Of a stretch of DNA of 64,000 nt, positions 1 to 8,303 are shown piece by piece; position 1 is the stretch's first letter; every line of letters starts with the position of its first letter. Source of the stretch: Pseudohalocynthiibacter aestuariivivens (GTDB lineage: Bacteria; Pseudomonadota; Alphaproteobacteria; Rhodobacterales; Rhodobacteraceae); the NCBI RefSeq assembly GCF_011040495.1, contig NZ_CP049037.1, positions 2,604,001 through 2,668,000 on the forward strand, given 5' to 3'. Under the pieces are notes generated by a model. It searched no databases. It was not told the origin of the DNA and worked only from the letters and a program-made list of their open reading frames with translations. A program made the position numbers and the translations under genes.

Positions 1-819
1 ATCATCTGTGTCGCGATCACTGGCTCAGTGCCGCAGAAATCCGACAACCCGGCCGTGCCGATTACCGTCGAGGAACAGGTCGAGTCGACCCAAGAGGCCT
101 TCGAGGCCGGTGCCTCCATCGCCCATTGCCATGTCCGCACGGAAGACGGCACGCCGACCTCCGACCCCGAACGTTTCGCCTTGCTGAAAGAGGGCATTGA
201 AAAGCGATGCCCCGGCATAATCATCCAGTTCTCCACCGGTGGTCGTTCGGGCGCGGGGCAGGCGCGGGGCGGCATGCTGCACCTGAAGCCGGATATGGCT
301 TCGCTCTCGGTGGGCTCCAACAACTTCCCCACCCGCGTCTACGAAAACCCGCCGGACCTCGTTCACTGGTTGGCGTGTGAAATGCGCAAATACGAGGTTG
401 TCCCGGAAATCGAGGCCTTCGACCTCAGCCATATTCTTCAGGCGATCCGGCTCCACAGCGAGGGTAAGTTTTACGGTTCGCTCTACGTCCAGTTCGTGAT
501 GGGCGTGAAGAACGCCATGCCCGCCGACAGGGAAGTTTTTGATTTTTATGTTGAAACGATAAAGAGCCGCGCCCCCGACGCGCAATGGTGCGCCGCTGGG
601 ATCGGGCCAAACCAGATCGTCGTGAACGAATGGGCCATCGCGGCGGGTGGCCATACCCGCACCGGGCTTGAGGACAACGTGCGCCTCGACCGCGAAACGC
701 TGGCGCCCTCGAACGCCGCCCTCGTTCGGCGCACTGTCGAGGTCTGCGAGAAATACGACCGCCCGGTTGCCACTCCCGCCGAGGCCCGCAAGATACTGGG
801 GTTGCCGATGCCGACGTGA
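1..819 (+). CDS. BKACE-family beta-keto acid cleavage enzyme (5' end cut by window)
   Basis: The frame is open from base 1 and ends in a stop at 817-819, so only a few N-terminal codons are outside the window. The first residues read IICVAITGSVPQKS, the first barrel strand of the BKACE (DUF849) family. GASIAHCHVR carries the family His-x-His zinc ligands, IIIQFSTGG follows, and the protein ends in ARKILGL as relatives do. Family enzymes are Zn-dependent TIM barrels that react a beta-keto acid with acetyl-CoA to give acetoacetate and a new acyl-CoA. Known substrates include 3-keto-5-aminohexanoate and dehydrocarnitine; the substrate here cannot be read from sequence. Any operon partners lie upstream of the window, because the next gene is a convergent LysR gene 555 bp away. 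Confidence 0.88.
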   Translation: MICVAITGSVPQKSDNPAVPITVEEQVESTQEAFEAGASIAHCHVRTEDGTPTSDPERFALLKEGIEKRCPGIIIQFSTGGRSGAGQARGGMLHLKPDMASLSVGSNNFPTRVYENPPDLVHWLACEMRKYEVVPEIEAFDLSHILQAIRLHSEGKFYGSLYVQFVMGVKNAMPADREVFDFYVETIKSRAPDAQWCAAGIGPNQIVVNEWAIAAGGHTRTGLEDNVRLDRETLAPSNAALVRRTVEVCEKYDRPVATPAEARKILGLPMPT

Positions 820-1374
820 GACCCGGCGTCACCAGTTCAAGCCCATACGCTTTCTCGGACACGCGGATTCGATTTCCATTCTCAAAGGAGCGGCTGCCTG
901 TCGAAGCAAACGCTCCAAAGGGATTGTGCAAGTGATGGCACCGGATCGGCCGTGATCTGTCGGTAATCCGGGGTGGATACAGCCATTCGTCGCAACTGTC
1001 AGAGAGAAACAAGCGGCAGTTCACCGCTCCTTTGACCATTCCGTTGATGCTGCACTATGCATAAAGGTCAGCGATGCGCGGGAAGACCGACGGTTAGCAT
1101 GATGCCCTTGACCGACCGGATGGCGTAAAGGGGATCGCCAAAACGGTGAGAAATTCGCTGGAAACGGACCCGATAACGCCTCAGACTGCCCTCAAGTTGT
1201 AACGCCGTCGCAGCCGAAGGCGTTGATCAGAGGTTCCTTAGAGTCTGGTATCATTGATTTTCAAAGCCAGAACAGGACGGTTGCAGCGCGAGCGATTGCT
1301 GACAGAAATATTATGGGACATCGGTCATTGCGCACTAAAATGGGTCGCCAGACTCTGAGCCCGAACATCTGACC
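820..1374. other. Intergenic region, no gene recognised
   Basis: This 555-bp stretch separates two convergent genes. Open frames in it are short extensions of antisense frames of the BKACE gene and resemble nothing I recognise. The only structure noticed is a long-range inverted repeat at 1238-1248 and 1348-1358 (separate entry). Confidence 0.6.
1238..1358. repeat. Inverted repeat pair (TTAGAGTCTGG / CCAGACTCTGA)
   Basis: The 11-bp arm at 1238-1248 is complementary to 1348-1358 with one mismatch, with about 100 bp between them. The enclosed DNA has no gene. The size and arrangement could be the ends of a small non-autonomous element or an IS relic, but no target duplication was seen, so chance is possible. 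Confidence 0.3.
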
Positions 1375-2340
1375 TCATGGTATGAAGCCAGTAACATTCG
1401 CCGAGGAAAATATCCGCTCAGATTCAGGAAGCTTGTTCACTTCTTCACGCATTATACTAAGAAAGCTCTGTTCGGTTGCGCTGGGCCGGACCTTGGTGTT
1501 GGTGATGAGATAGACGTCGATCGGCATCACATCCTCGAAAGGAGGCAGCGGCCACAGACGACCGTCCCGCACATCGCGAGCCGCGATCTGTACCGGAATT
1601 GCTCCGATTCCGAGGCCAGACACCACCATGCGGCGCAACTCATCAAGGGTGTTGGCTACGCCAACGAAGGGAGACGCAAATCCCACTTCTTCGGACAGAT
1701 CAGTGATAGATTTCAGTGAATCCGACAGTACAGCGGTTTGATAGGCGATGGCAGTGTGTCCGCGTAGGTCGTCAATCTTTAGCCCCTTTTTACCAAAAAG
1801 AGGGTGAGATGGTCCGCAATAAAAAGCGCAGTACTCTTTGAATAGATGGAAATAGTCAAAATCATCGCGTTTGGTCGCCGCAGGACAAATCCCAAAGTGA
1901 ATGATTTTGTTGCTGAGTGACAAGATGAGTTCTGGCCCGTTCATGACAGTGCTGCTCAACGTTGCCTTTGGGTGCATGCGATGAAAGTGGCTGAGTGCTG
2001 CATCGATGACGGGGCTGGTCATCTGGCTTGCTGTGGTTATGCGCAGATTACCGGTCAACGTCTCCTCAGTTTCGGCCAGAAACATAGTGATGCGGTCGAT
2101 GGAGCCGCAAATTTCGACGGCCTCGCGATAGAGCAGTCGTCCGGAACTCGTCAGGCGAAACGTGTGCGAACTGCGTTCAGCCAGTGGGACGCCAAGTTGA
2201 TCTTCGAGATTCTTCAGCGCGGCACTGACTGCCGGCTGACCACGACCCAGAATTTTAGATGCCCGTGACAGGCTTTGATTTTCGGCGATGACGACAAAGG
2301 TGTGGAGCAAGTTCCAGTTGATATTCTGCGAAAGTGCCAT
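1375..2340 (-). CDS. LysR-family transcriptional regulator
   Basis: A 321-residue LysR-type regulator. The N-terminal winged helix-turn-helix (about residues 8-66) reads FVVIAENQSLSRASKILGRG followed by QPAVSAALKNLEDQLGVPL, the typical recognition-helix pattern. The remainder is a periplasmic-binding-protein-like effector domain. It lies downstream of the proXWV-type operon on the same strand but is separated from it by a strong terminator at 2427-2456, so it is probably transcribed on its own. It may control the importer or the neighbouring BKACE gene; neither is shown by the sequence. The inducer is unknown. Confidence 0.9.
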   Translation of the reverse strand: MALSQNINWNLLHTFVVIAENQSLSRASKILGRGQPAVSAALKNLEDQLGVPLAERSSHTFRLTSSGRLLYREAVEICGSIDRITMFLAETEETLTGNLRITTASQMTSPVIDAALSHFHRMHPKATLSSTVMNGPELILSLSNKIIHFGICPAATKRDDFDYFHLFKEYCAFYCGPSHPLFGKKGLKIDDLRGHTAIAYQTAVLSDSLKSITDLSEEVGFASPFVGVANTLDELRRMVVSGLGIGAIPVQIAARDVRDGRLWPLPPFEDVMPIDVYLITNTKVRPSATEQSFLSIMREEVNKLPESERIFSSANVTGFIP

Positions 2341-2426
2341 GCCGCAACCTCAATTAGAATCAATGCTAGTGGCTGCAGTATCAGTCTTTTTGAGTATAGG
2401 GGTCAATTGCTGACAGGCATGAAAAA

Positions 2427-2456
2427 AGGCGCATCCCGGAAACCGGGAATGCGCCT
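2427..2456 (-). terminator. Rho-independent terminator of the proVWX-type operon
   Basis: Read on the minus strand, AGGCGCATTCCCGG, a short loop, then CCGGGATGCGCCT form a stem with a single bulge, followed directly by TTTTTTC. It starts 21 bp after the stop codon of the substrate-binding protein gene, so it ends that operon before the LysR gene. Confidence 0.88.
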
Positions 2457-2477
2457 GTGGTTACTCGTTAAGTACCC

Positions 2478-3518
2478 CTATTGGGCCGCCGCCTTGGCAG
2501 TCTCGATCCAAGCGTTGAACTTCTCCTCATGCGCGTCGATCCACGCTTGAGCGTGGCGCGCAATATCTTCCTCGCGCCCTTCTCCATTCTGCATCTTGAC
2601 GTTCTGCTCGGCCCGATCGTTCAGAACCATTTCAAAACTGTTGAAAAAGGACATGGCAGCAGGGTTTTCGGCCGCCCACTCCTTGTTTACCCCAATGTAA
2701 TAGACTGTGGGTAACCAGCCCACGTGACAGGGGTTGTCGGCACAGCCATCGACATCTGGCAGGGGTTTGTATTGTTCCATCTGGTCCTCGGGCAGGGCTG
2801 CGTCGTGCAGTTGCAACCACACCAGATCGACACCTGGCTTCAGCTTCATAGTGGTGGAATTGGGATACCACGTGTAGATAAAGATCGGATCGCCTGAGGC
2901 ATACCGGCCCGCGGCGTCCGCAGCCAAGGTGTTGTATTCCCCCTGCACCATGCGAACCGTGTCTTCCAAGCCAAGGTCCTTGAGGTGTTTCGTGGCAACA
3001 GCGTTGGACCCTTTCCACCCGACCGAGGGCCCGATCATGTCAGCTATACCGTCGCCATCCTGATCGAAAAGCTTTGCGATCTCGGGGTCTCTCAGGTCTT
3101 CCAGATAGCGGATGTTGTATTTATCCGCCGTTACCTTATCCACCATGTACCCCTGCACAGTGCCCGGATCCATGATCGGACCAACGGCGATAACATCGCC
3201 CTTTGTCTCATCGTAGTAGGCAGAGTGGTTCGGCAAGATCGTGTCGGCGGTATACTGGATGTCGTTTTGCGCGATTGAAGTGAAGATCGCGGCAGAAGTC
3301 AGTGTCATGGGTGACTTGACCTCATATCCCAGCCGCTCCATGCCGATATCGACGATCTTCTGACCAAACCAGAACGAATCCCAGTTTGGACGCGCAGGCT
3401 GCACTGTCTTGCCTTCGCCGGGCAGGACTTCATCTGCCAAACTCGGCGCTGTCGTGGCAATCAGGACGCCGAGACAGGCAGCAAGTGTTTTCGAGCTGGA
3501 TTTCATGCTTATTTTCAT
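2478..3518 (-). CDS. proX: ABC transporter substrate-binding protein, glycine betaine/proline (ProX) type
   Basis: 346 residues with a Sec signal peptide (cleavage near SLADEV) and an OpuAC/ProX-type binding fold: RPNWDSFWFGQKIVDIGMER is near the N-terminus and Trp/Tyr-rich segments such as FIYTWYPNSTTMK follow, as expected for an aromatic cage around a quaternary amine. The start at 3518 was chosen because AGGAGA sits 6 nt upstream and gives a proper signal peptide; a longer open frame upstream overlaps the permease gene and is not used. It is the last gene of the proV-proW-proX order. The ligand is probably a quaternary ammonium or proline-like compound; the exact one is unknown. Confidence 0.88.
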   Translation of the reverse strand: MKISMKSSSKTLAACLGVLIATTAPSLADEVLPGEGKTVQPARPNWDSFWFGQKIVDIGMERLGYEVKSPMTLTSAAIFTSIAQNDIQYTADTILPNHSAYYDETKGDVIAVGPIMDPGTVQGYMVDKVTADKYNIRYLEDLRDPEIAKLFDQDGDGIADMIGPSVGWKGSNAVATKHLKDLGLEDTVRMVQGEYNTLAADAAGRYASGDPIFIYTWYPNSTTMKLKPGVDLVWLQLHDAALPEDQMEQYKPLPDVDGCADNPCHVGWLPTVYYIGVNKEWAAENPAAMSFFNSFEMVLNDRAEQNVKMQNGEGREEDIARHAQAWIDAHEEKFNAWIETAKAAAQ

Positions 3519-3568
3519 TGGGTATCTCCTGTTGGTTTTGGAATAGAGAGTAGACGTTTCGGCAAAAG

Positions 3569-4468
3569 TCATGGTTGTCGGCGTTGCCGAAAACGCCGCC
3601 ATAGCGAGGAAGAGGAATCCGTCGAGATTCGACCGGGTTGACCTAGCCCTTGGGTGATCCGGTCCAGCGTGATCGCCATCAGTACGATGGCGATTCCACC
3701 GATCCCGGCCAGCCCGACATCCAGTGACCCGATGCCGCGCAGTACGGTCAGGCCCAGCCCTTCGGCACCGATCATGGCGATGATGACGCTCATCACCATG
3801 GCCATCAGCAAGGTCTGGTTCAGACCCGCCATCACAGAAGGCAGTGCCAGTGGAAGGCGAATGCGCATCAGAGCCTGCCATTCGGTCGAGCCAAAGGCTT
3901 CGCCCGCCTCGATTGCGTCAGCAGGTACCTGTCGTAGCCCCAGATTTGTCAGGCGAATGATGGGCGGCATCGAAAATACAATGGTGGCAATGACGCCGGG
4001 CACCGTCCCGATACCAAACAGCATGACCACAGGCACGAGATAGACGAAGGACGGTGTTGTCTGCATGATGTCGAGCACTGGACGCAGCACGGCCCAAAAC
4101 CGGTCGCTTCGGCCAGACAGAATACCCAATGGGACGCCGATCAGCACGCAGAACACGACTGCCGTTACAAGGATTGAAAGCGAAATCATCGCTTCGTCCC
4201 ACAGACCCAGAAATGCGATGGCGGCAAAGGAGCCTGAAGCCAAAAGACCGGTGCGAAAATTGACGATCACCCACCCCAAGGCCAAGAACCCGAGGATCAC
4301 CAACCAGAACGGCAGGAATTCAAAACCGTCTGAAACCCCGTCAAGCACCTTTGCGATAGGCCAGCGCAGCGCCTGAAAAAGGGGGCGCCACTCATCCACT
4401 AACCAGTGGATTGCATTCTGGATTAACCGATCCAATGGAACGATATATTCATCAGGCAATCGGTTCAT
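3569..4468 (-). CDS. proW: ABC transporter permease, ProW type
   Basis: 299-residue inner-membrane permease of the glycine betaine/proline family. It has at least six hydrophobic segments and the binding-protein-dependent transport signature EAGEAFGSTEWQALMRIRLP that contacts the ATPase. The N-terminal stretch before the first membrane segment is long and amphipathic, as in ProW. Its start overlaps the stop of the ATPase gene by 4 bp (ATGA), which indicates translational coupling. It forms the channel of the importer encoded at 2478-5715. Confidence 0.92.
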   Translation of the reverse strand: MNRLPDEYIVPLDRLIQNAIHWLVDEWRPLFQALRWPIAKVLDGVSDGFEFLPFWLVILGFLALGWVIVNFRTGLLASGSFAAIAFLGLWDEAMISLSILVTAVVFCVLIGVPLGILSGRSDRFWAVLRPVLDIMQTTPSFVYLVPVVMLFGIGTVPGVIATIVFSMPPIIRLTNLGLRQVPADAIEAGEAFGSTEWQALMRIRLPLALPSVMAGLNQTLLMAMVMSVIIAMIGAEGLGLTVLRGIGSLDVGLAGIGGIAIVLMAITLDRITQGLGQPGRISTDSSSSLWRRFRQRRQP

Positions 4469-5715
4469 GAGATTAAAGCTTTCTTTTCGATGTCGTTTGG
4501 GGTCGTTTCGACCGATGTTTCGGAGGCCTCAGCCCCGTCAATCCCACTGAGCATTTGCAGCACATCGGTAGCTTCGAGGAGCGCCATATGGGTGCCGTCT
4601 TCTGCGCAGACAGCCACCGGCTGTCTATTCGCAAAGAGGGGATAAAGGTCTGCTAGCAAACAGTCGATGGAGCGGCTTGCGCAGGAAGGCACAGACCGAT
4701 GGTCTGCAGCCATGTCGTCTCTTGGCGCACCAAAGAGCGCGTCTGCCGAAATCAAGGCTTGCATCCGTCCAGCGTCGTCGATCAGCGCGCCGTGGCGGCG
4801 CCCGGCAATATGCATCAGTTCTTCGGCTTGCTTCACTGTGCTGTCTGACCGGATTTTCACGGTGTCTATAGTGTCGGCCAGCATGCCCGCAGTCAGGATC
4901 CGTGAGCGGTCCATTTCCTTGGCAAAGTTGCGCACATAATCGTCGACTGGCGTCAAAACGATCTCTTGCGGGGTGCCTACCTGCACGAAGCGACCATCTC
5001 GCATCACCGCCAGATGATCGCTCAGCTTCACCGCCTCGAGAAAATCATGAGTGATAAAGACGATCGTCTTCTTGATGTCGCGCTGCAACTTCAGAAGTTC
5101 CCGCTGTAACTCGTCGCGTATCAGCGGGTCGAGCGCGCTAAATGGCTCGTCCATAAGCAGGATGTCGGGATCACTAGCCAAAGCGCGGGCAAGGCCCACG
5201 CGCTGCTTCATGCCGCCGCTAAGATTGTCCGGGTAATGCCCCGCCCAATCTGACAGTCCTACCTGTGCCAATGCCTCAAGTGCTTTTGACCGGCAAATAT
5301 CAACACTCTCGCCACGCACGCTGAGGCCAAACTGCACATTATCCAGCACTGTTTTGTGGGGCAGGAGCGCAAAGTTCTGGAATACCATTGATATCTTTGT
5401 ACGTCGAACTTCGCGGAGTTCTGCGCGGGATTTGTTTAGGATATCCTCGCCATCAATAAAAACGTTGCCACGCGTTGGCTCGATCAATCTATTGAGGCAG
5501 CGCACCAGTGTGGATTTACCTGATCCGGACAAACCCATGATGGTGAATATCTCGCCTTCCTTCACCTTAAAGGACACGTCCAGCACTGCTGCCACTTGTT
5601 CTGTCTTTGCCAATATCTCCGACGGATGAACGTCTTGATCGATAAGGGCCATCGCCTCGTCAGGCCGATTTCCGTACACCTTGTACAGATGGCTTATTTC
5701 GAGTTTTGAAGTCAT
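4465..5715 (-). CDS. proV: ABC transporter ATP-binding protein, ProV type
   Basis: 416-residue ATPase of the glycine betaine/proline type. Walker A GLSGSGKST is at residues 61-69, followed by the signature LSGGMKQRVGLARAL and Walker B ILLMDEPFSALDP. The C-terminal third (after about residue 280) is the CBS-like regulatory region usual in ProV/OpuAA, which senses osmolarity in characterised members. Compared with many ProV proteins it has the typical insertion with EILAKTEQVAAV before Walker A. It is the first gene of the operon, reads away from the hydrolase operon at 6071, and the shared upstream region holds a cluster of ATCGAT sites. Confidence 0.92.
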   Translation of the reverse strand: MTSKLEISHLYKVYGNRPDEAMALIDQDVHPSEILAKTEQVAAVLDVSFKVKEGEIFTIMGLSGSGKSTLVRCLNRLIEPTRGNVFIDGEDILNKSRAELREVRRTKISMVFQNFALLPHKTVLDNVQFGLSVRGESVDICRSKALEALAQVGLSDWAGHYPDNLSGGMKQRVGLARALASDPDILLMDEPFSALDPLIRDELQRELLKLQRDIKKTIVFITHDFLEAVKLSDHLAVMRDGRFVQVGTPQEIVLTPVDDYVRNFAKEMDRSRILTAGMLADTIDTVKIRSDSTVKQAEELMHIAGRRHGALIDDAGRMQALISADALFGAPRDDMAADHRSVPSCASRSIDCLLADLYPLFANRQPVAVCAEDGTHMALLEATDVLQMLSGIDGAEASETSVETTPNDIEKKALIS

Positions 5716-5891
5716 AAATTAAAGCATCTCCCCTTTGCGAGCCGACGCGCACCCCATGGCCTGACGGGCGCGTGCTCGTAGCATTTGTCGTGGTCACGGC
5801 TGCGACCAGTTTGTGGCGTGCCCCGGTGCGGATCGATCTGCACGGGATATGAATTCTTCACGACAAAGGGCTAAAGCGAAAGCTAAATCAA

Positions 5892-6036
5892 ATCGATAAT
5901 ACTCATTCATTAATCGATTTAATTGATGCGTATCGATTTTCTGAACTATCGATAAAAGCAAATTAAGGATGAAAATTATCGATTTGACTGATGATTGATT
6001 TGTCTCACTTGTAGGGCCGAGTCGCGGTGCATCGAT
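5892..6036. promoter_or_regulatory. Cluster of six ATCGAT sites in the divergent promoter region
   Basis: The 355-bp gap between proV (minus) and the hydrolase operon (plus) has an AT-rich core with the palindrome ATCGAT at 5892, 5913, 5932, 5948, 5978 and 6031, several extended to AATCGAT or TATCGAT. Starts of the first four are 21, 19 and 16 bp apart, roughly helical spacing. This density is far above chance for a 6-mer in 145 bp and suggests operator sites for a shared regulator, perhaps one of the local LysR proteins. The rest of the gap (5716-5890 and 6037-6070) shows nothing else. Confidence 0.5.
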
Positions 6037-6070
6037 TGCGCCCAAATATCAATCAACGACAGGAGCCACC

Positions 6071-6862
6071 ATGAGTTTGCCATCGCTACCACCGGCCATT
6101 GACTGCGCCATTTGGGAAGAAGGAACAGGCGAACCTTTGTTTCTGATCCACGGAATCGGAGCGTCTCACGCGACATGGAACGGGATCGTAGCCAATCTCA
6201 AATCCGATTTCCGCTGCATCACCTATGATTTGCGCGGACACGGCATTTCTCCCTTGCCGAATGGGCAGTTCGATCTTGAGGCGCTGGTTTCTGACCTTGA
6301 AGCAGTGCGCGCCAAACTGGGGATCGAAAAGGCCCATTTTGCCGGGCATTCTCTGGGTGGGATGATCGGCCCGGCTTATGCGCGCCACTTCCCCGATCGG
6401 GTCAAGACCTTGGGCCTTCTTTCCACGGCTGCTGGACGCACCGAAGAGGACAGCGCCAAGGTGCAAGGTGTGGTTGCGGCTATGGAGCGGGACGGCATAG
6501 AGAATATTCTGACGACTCTCGTGGATCGCTGGTACACCGATGACTTTGCAGCGAAAAATCCGGCAATCGTACAGGCCCGGCTAAAGCAGATCACTGGGAT
6601 GAGCGCAGACGTCTTCCTGAACGTGTTTCACATATACGCAACGACTGAAATGGCCCCTTGGTTGAACGAGGTTAAGGCTCCGTCGCTAGTGTTGACCGGC
6701 GAGAATGATGGTGCCTGCAACCCTCGCCTGAACCGTTTTATCGAAAGTCAGCTAGACGATTGTGAATTGGTCATTCTCGAAGGGCTGAAACATTCGATCC
6801 TAATGGAAGCGCCTGATCAAGTAGCGGAACACATGCGCCGCTTCATCACATTACGCAGCTAA
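6071..6862 (+). CDS. Alpha/beta hydrolase (3-oxoadipate enol-lactonase-like)
   Basis: 263-residue alpha/beta-hydrolase with a complete catalytic triad: nucleophile Ser94 in GHSLGG, acid Asp213 in TGENDG and His241 in LKHSILMEAP. The oxyanion-loop motif FLIHGIGAS is at about residues 24-32. A GGAG-type site (CAGGAGCC) lies just upstream of the ATG. The closest described relatives cleave enol-lactones or C-C/ester bonds in ring-degradation pathways. It heads an operon with an FAD monooxygenase, a tautomerase and a second hydrolase, an assembly typical of degradation of an aromatic or heteroaromatic ring. The substrate is not known; the divergent importer would be the natural supplier. Confidence 0.88.
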   Translation: MSLPSLPPAIDCAIWEEGTGEPLFLIHGIGASHATWNGIVANLKSDFRCITYDLRGHGISPLPNGQFDLEALVSDLEAVRAKLGIEKAHFAGHSLGGMIGPAYARHFPDRVKTLGLLSTAAGRTEEDSAKVQGVVAAMERDGIENILTTLVDRWYTDDFAAKNPAIVQARLKQITGMSADVFLNVFHIYATTEMAPWLNEVKAPSLVLTGENDGACNPRLNRFIESQLDDCELVILEGLKHSILMEAPDQVAEHMRRFITLRS

Positions 6863-6902
6863 CTCGCGGCATTGGTTGCCCATATAAATACGGAGTTTGA
6901 TG

Positions 6903-8051
6903 ATGAGCGAGAGACAGAAAACGGTAGAGATTGCGGGCGCAGGTCTGGCGGGCTTGGCTGCCGCCGCCGCGCTGGGACAGCGGGGTTGGAAGGTGCGCGT
7001 ACATGAACGCTCGAATGAATTGCGTGAGATCGGCGCCGGGCTTTATCTTTGGAAAAATGTGCTCGACGCGCTGCGCGATTTGGGTGTGTACGACGAGATC
7101 GAAAGAATCGGGGTGCGGTCGACCGTTCCGCGCCTGCTGCAGGATCATCACCAAAAAGAGGTGAATCTGCGGGCCTCGGATGATGAGGAACCACCGGAAC
7201 TGATCGTGATGTTGCGCACCGAGCTGCACCGTATTCTCGCAGAGTGCGCAAAGGCGGCCGGGGTTGAGATTGTGACCGGGTCAAAAGTGATCAGTGCTGA
7301 CCCCGATGGACGCCTCGAATTTGAGGATGGCTGGGGCCCCAAGGCCGATCTGGTGATTGGCGCCGATGGGGTATTCTCGCAGGTGCGCGACTCGCTGAAT
7401 CTGGCGACCGAGATCATCGAGCTCAGGGACGGTTGCGGACGACACCTGATAGAGCGCAAACCCGAAGACAAGCTGAATGATCGCCGCATTGAGATGTGGA
7501 ATGGTGGACGGCGCATCGGAATGGCGGCTGCCAGCAAGGACTACCACTATGTCTTCCTGTGTTGCGCGGAGAACGACATACAAGGTCGACTGCAAAAACC
7601 CTTCAACCTAGACGCTTGGAGGAAGAGCCATCCAAATTATCGGGAGTATCTTGAACGCTTGCCCCGCCACCCAAAGGAGCGGTGGCGTCCCTTCTACAAC
7701 ATCACCTGTTCGTCCTGGTCGCGTGGAAATGTCTGTATCGTAGGCGATGCCGCGCATGGCATGGCACCGAATCTGGGTCAGGGTGCCTGCGTGGCAATCG
7801 TCAATGCGGTTGTCCTGGCCCGGGCCGTGACTGGCGCAGCCGATATTCCCTACGCCCTGCAACGTTGGGAAAAAGCAGAGCGTCCCTACATTGATAAAAC
7901 CCAGCGCATGTCGTTCCTCTACGGGGCTGTCGGGACGCGCTGGCCTAGGAAACTGCTTTGGCTACGCAGCCTAGTCTTGCCGTACTTGGCCAAGACAAAG
8001 CGGTTCCAAAGAAGCCTGCGCGTCGCTGTGGACCACACGCCGAGCATCTGA
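6903..8051 (+). CDS. FAD-dependent aromatic-type monooxygenase
   Basis: About 382 residues, class A flavoprotein hydroxylase (salicylate hydroxylase/UbiH fold). GAGLAG near residues 12-17 is the dinucleotide-binding motif, DLVIGADGVFSQVR is the DG motif, and CIVGDAAHGMAPNLGQGA is the GD motif that binds the FAD ribityl chain. Two ATGs occur in tandem (6900 and 6903); 6903 is preferred because GGAG then sits 7 nt away. It likely hydroxylates a ring using NAD(P)H and O2. It follows the first hydrolase by 40 bp and is followed by a tautomerase, supporting a ring-hydroxylation and isomerisation sequence. Confidence 0.9.
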   Translation: MSERQKTVEIAGAGLAGLAAAAALGQRGWKVRVHERSNELREIGAGLYLWKNVLDALRDLGVYDEIERIGVRSTVPRLLQDHHQKEVNLRASDDEEPPELIVMLRTELHRILAECAKAAGVEIVTGSKVISADPDGRLEFEDGWGPKADLVIGADGVFSQVRDSLNLATEIIELRDGCGRHLIERKPEDKLNDRRIEMWNGGRRIGMAAASKDYHYVFLCCAENDIQGRLQKPFNLDAWRKSHPNYREYLERLPRHPKERWRPFYNITCSSWSRGNVCIVGDAAHGMAPNLGQGACVAIVNAVVLARAVTGAADIPYALQRWEKAERPYIDKTQRMSFLYGAVGTRWPRKLLWLRSLVLPYLAKTKRFQRSLRVAVDHTPSI

Positions 8052-8105
8052 ATACCTACGTCAGCTCCATTACATCTGTTTCTCCATCCCAATGAAGGGT
8101 TCAAT

Positions 8106-8303
8106 ATGCCTATTATCCGTGTCGAAATGTTCGAAGGCCGCTCGACAGAGCAAAAACGCAATCTGGTATCAGAGTTGACCACTGCGTTCGTCGAGACCTG
8201 TGGCGGCACACCTGCGTCGGTGCAGGTGGTCATCACCGATTTCACGTCTGAAAACTGGGGCGTCGGGGGACAACTGATCGTTGACCGAAGCAAGGGAACG
8301 TGA
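8106..8303 (+). CDS. 4-oxalocrotonate tautomerase-family enzyme
   Basis: 65 residues, the usual size of 4-oxalocrotonate tautomerases. The protein starts Met-Pro-Ile-Ile, so removal of Met exposes Pro1, the general base of the family. RSTEQKRNLVSELT is the family helix 1 and ITDFTSENWGVGG is the segment before the C-terminal strand. Its stop overlaps the GTG start of the next gene by 4 bp. In this operon it would isomerise an enol product made downstream of the monooxygenase; the precise substrate is inference. Confidence 0.88.
   Translation: MPIIRVEMFEGRSTEQKRNLVSELTTAFVETCGGTPASVQVVITDFTSENWGVGGQLIVDRSKGT

Noticed and set aside
3519..3881. An upstream extension of the ProX-type gene
   Set aside because: It would bury the signal peptide inside the protein and overlaps the permease gene; ATG 3518 has AGGAGA 6 nt upstream.
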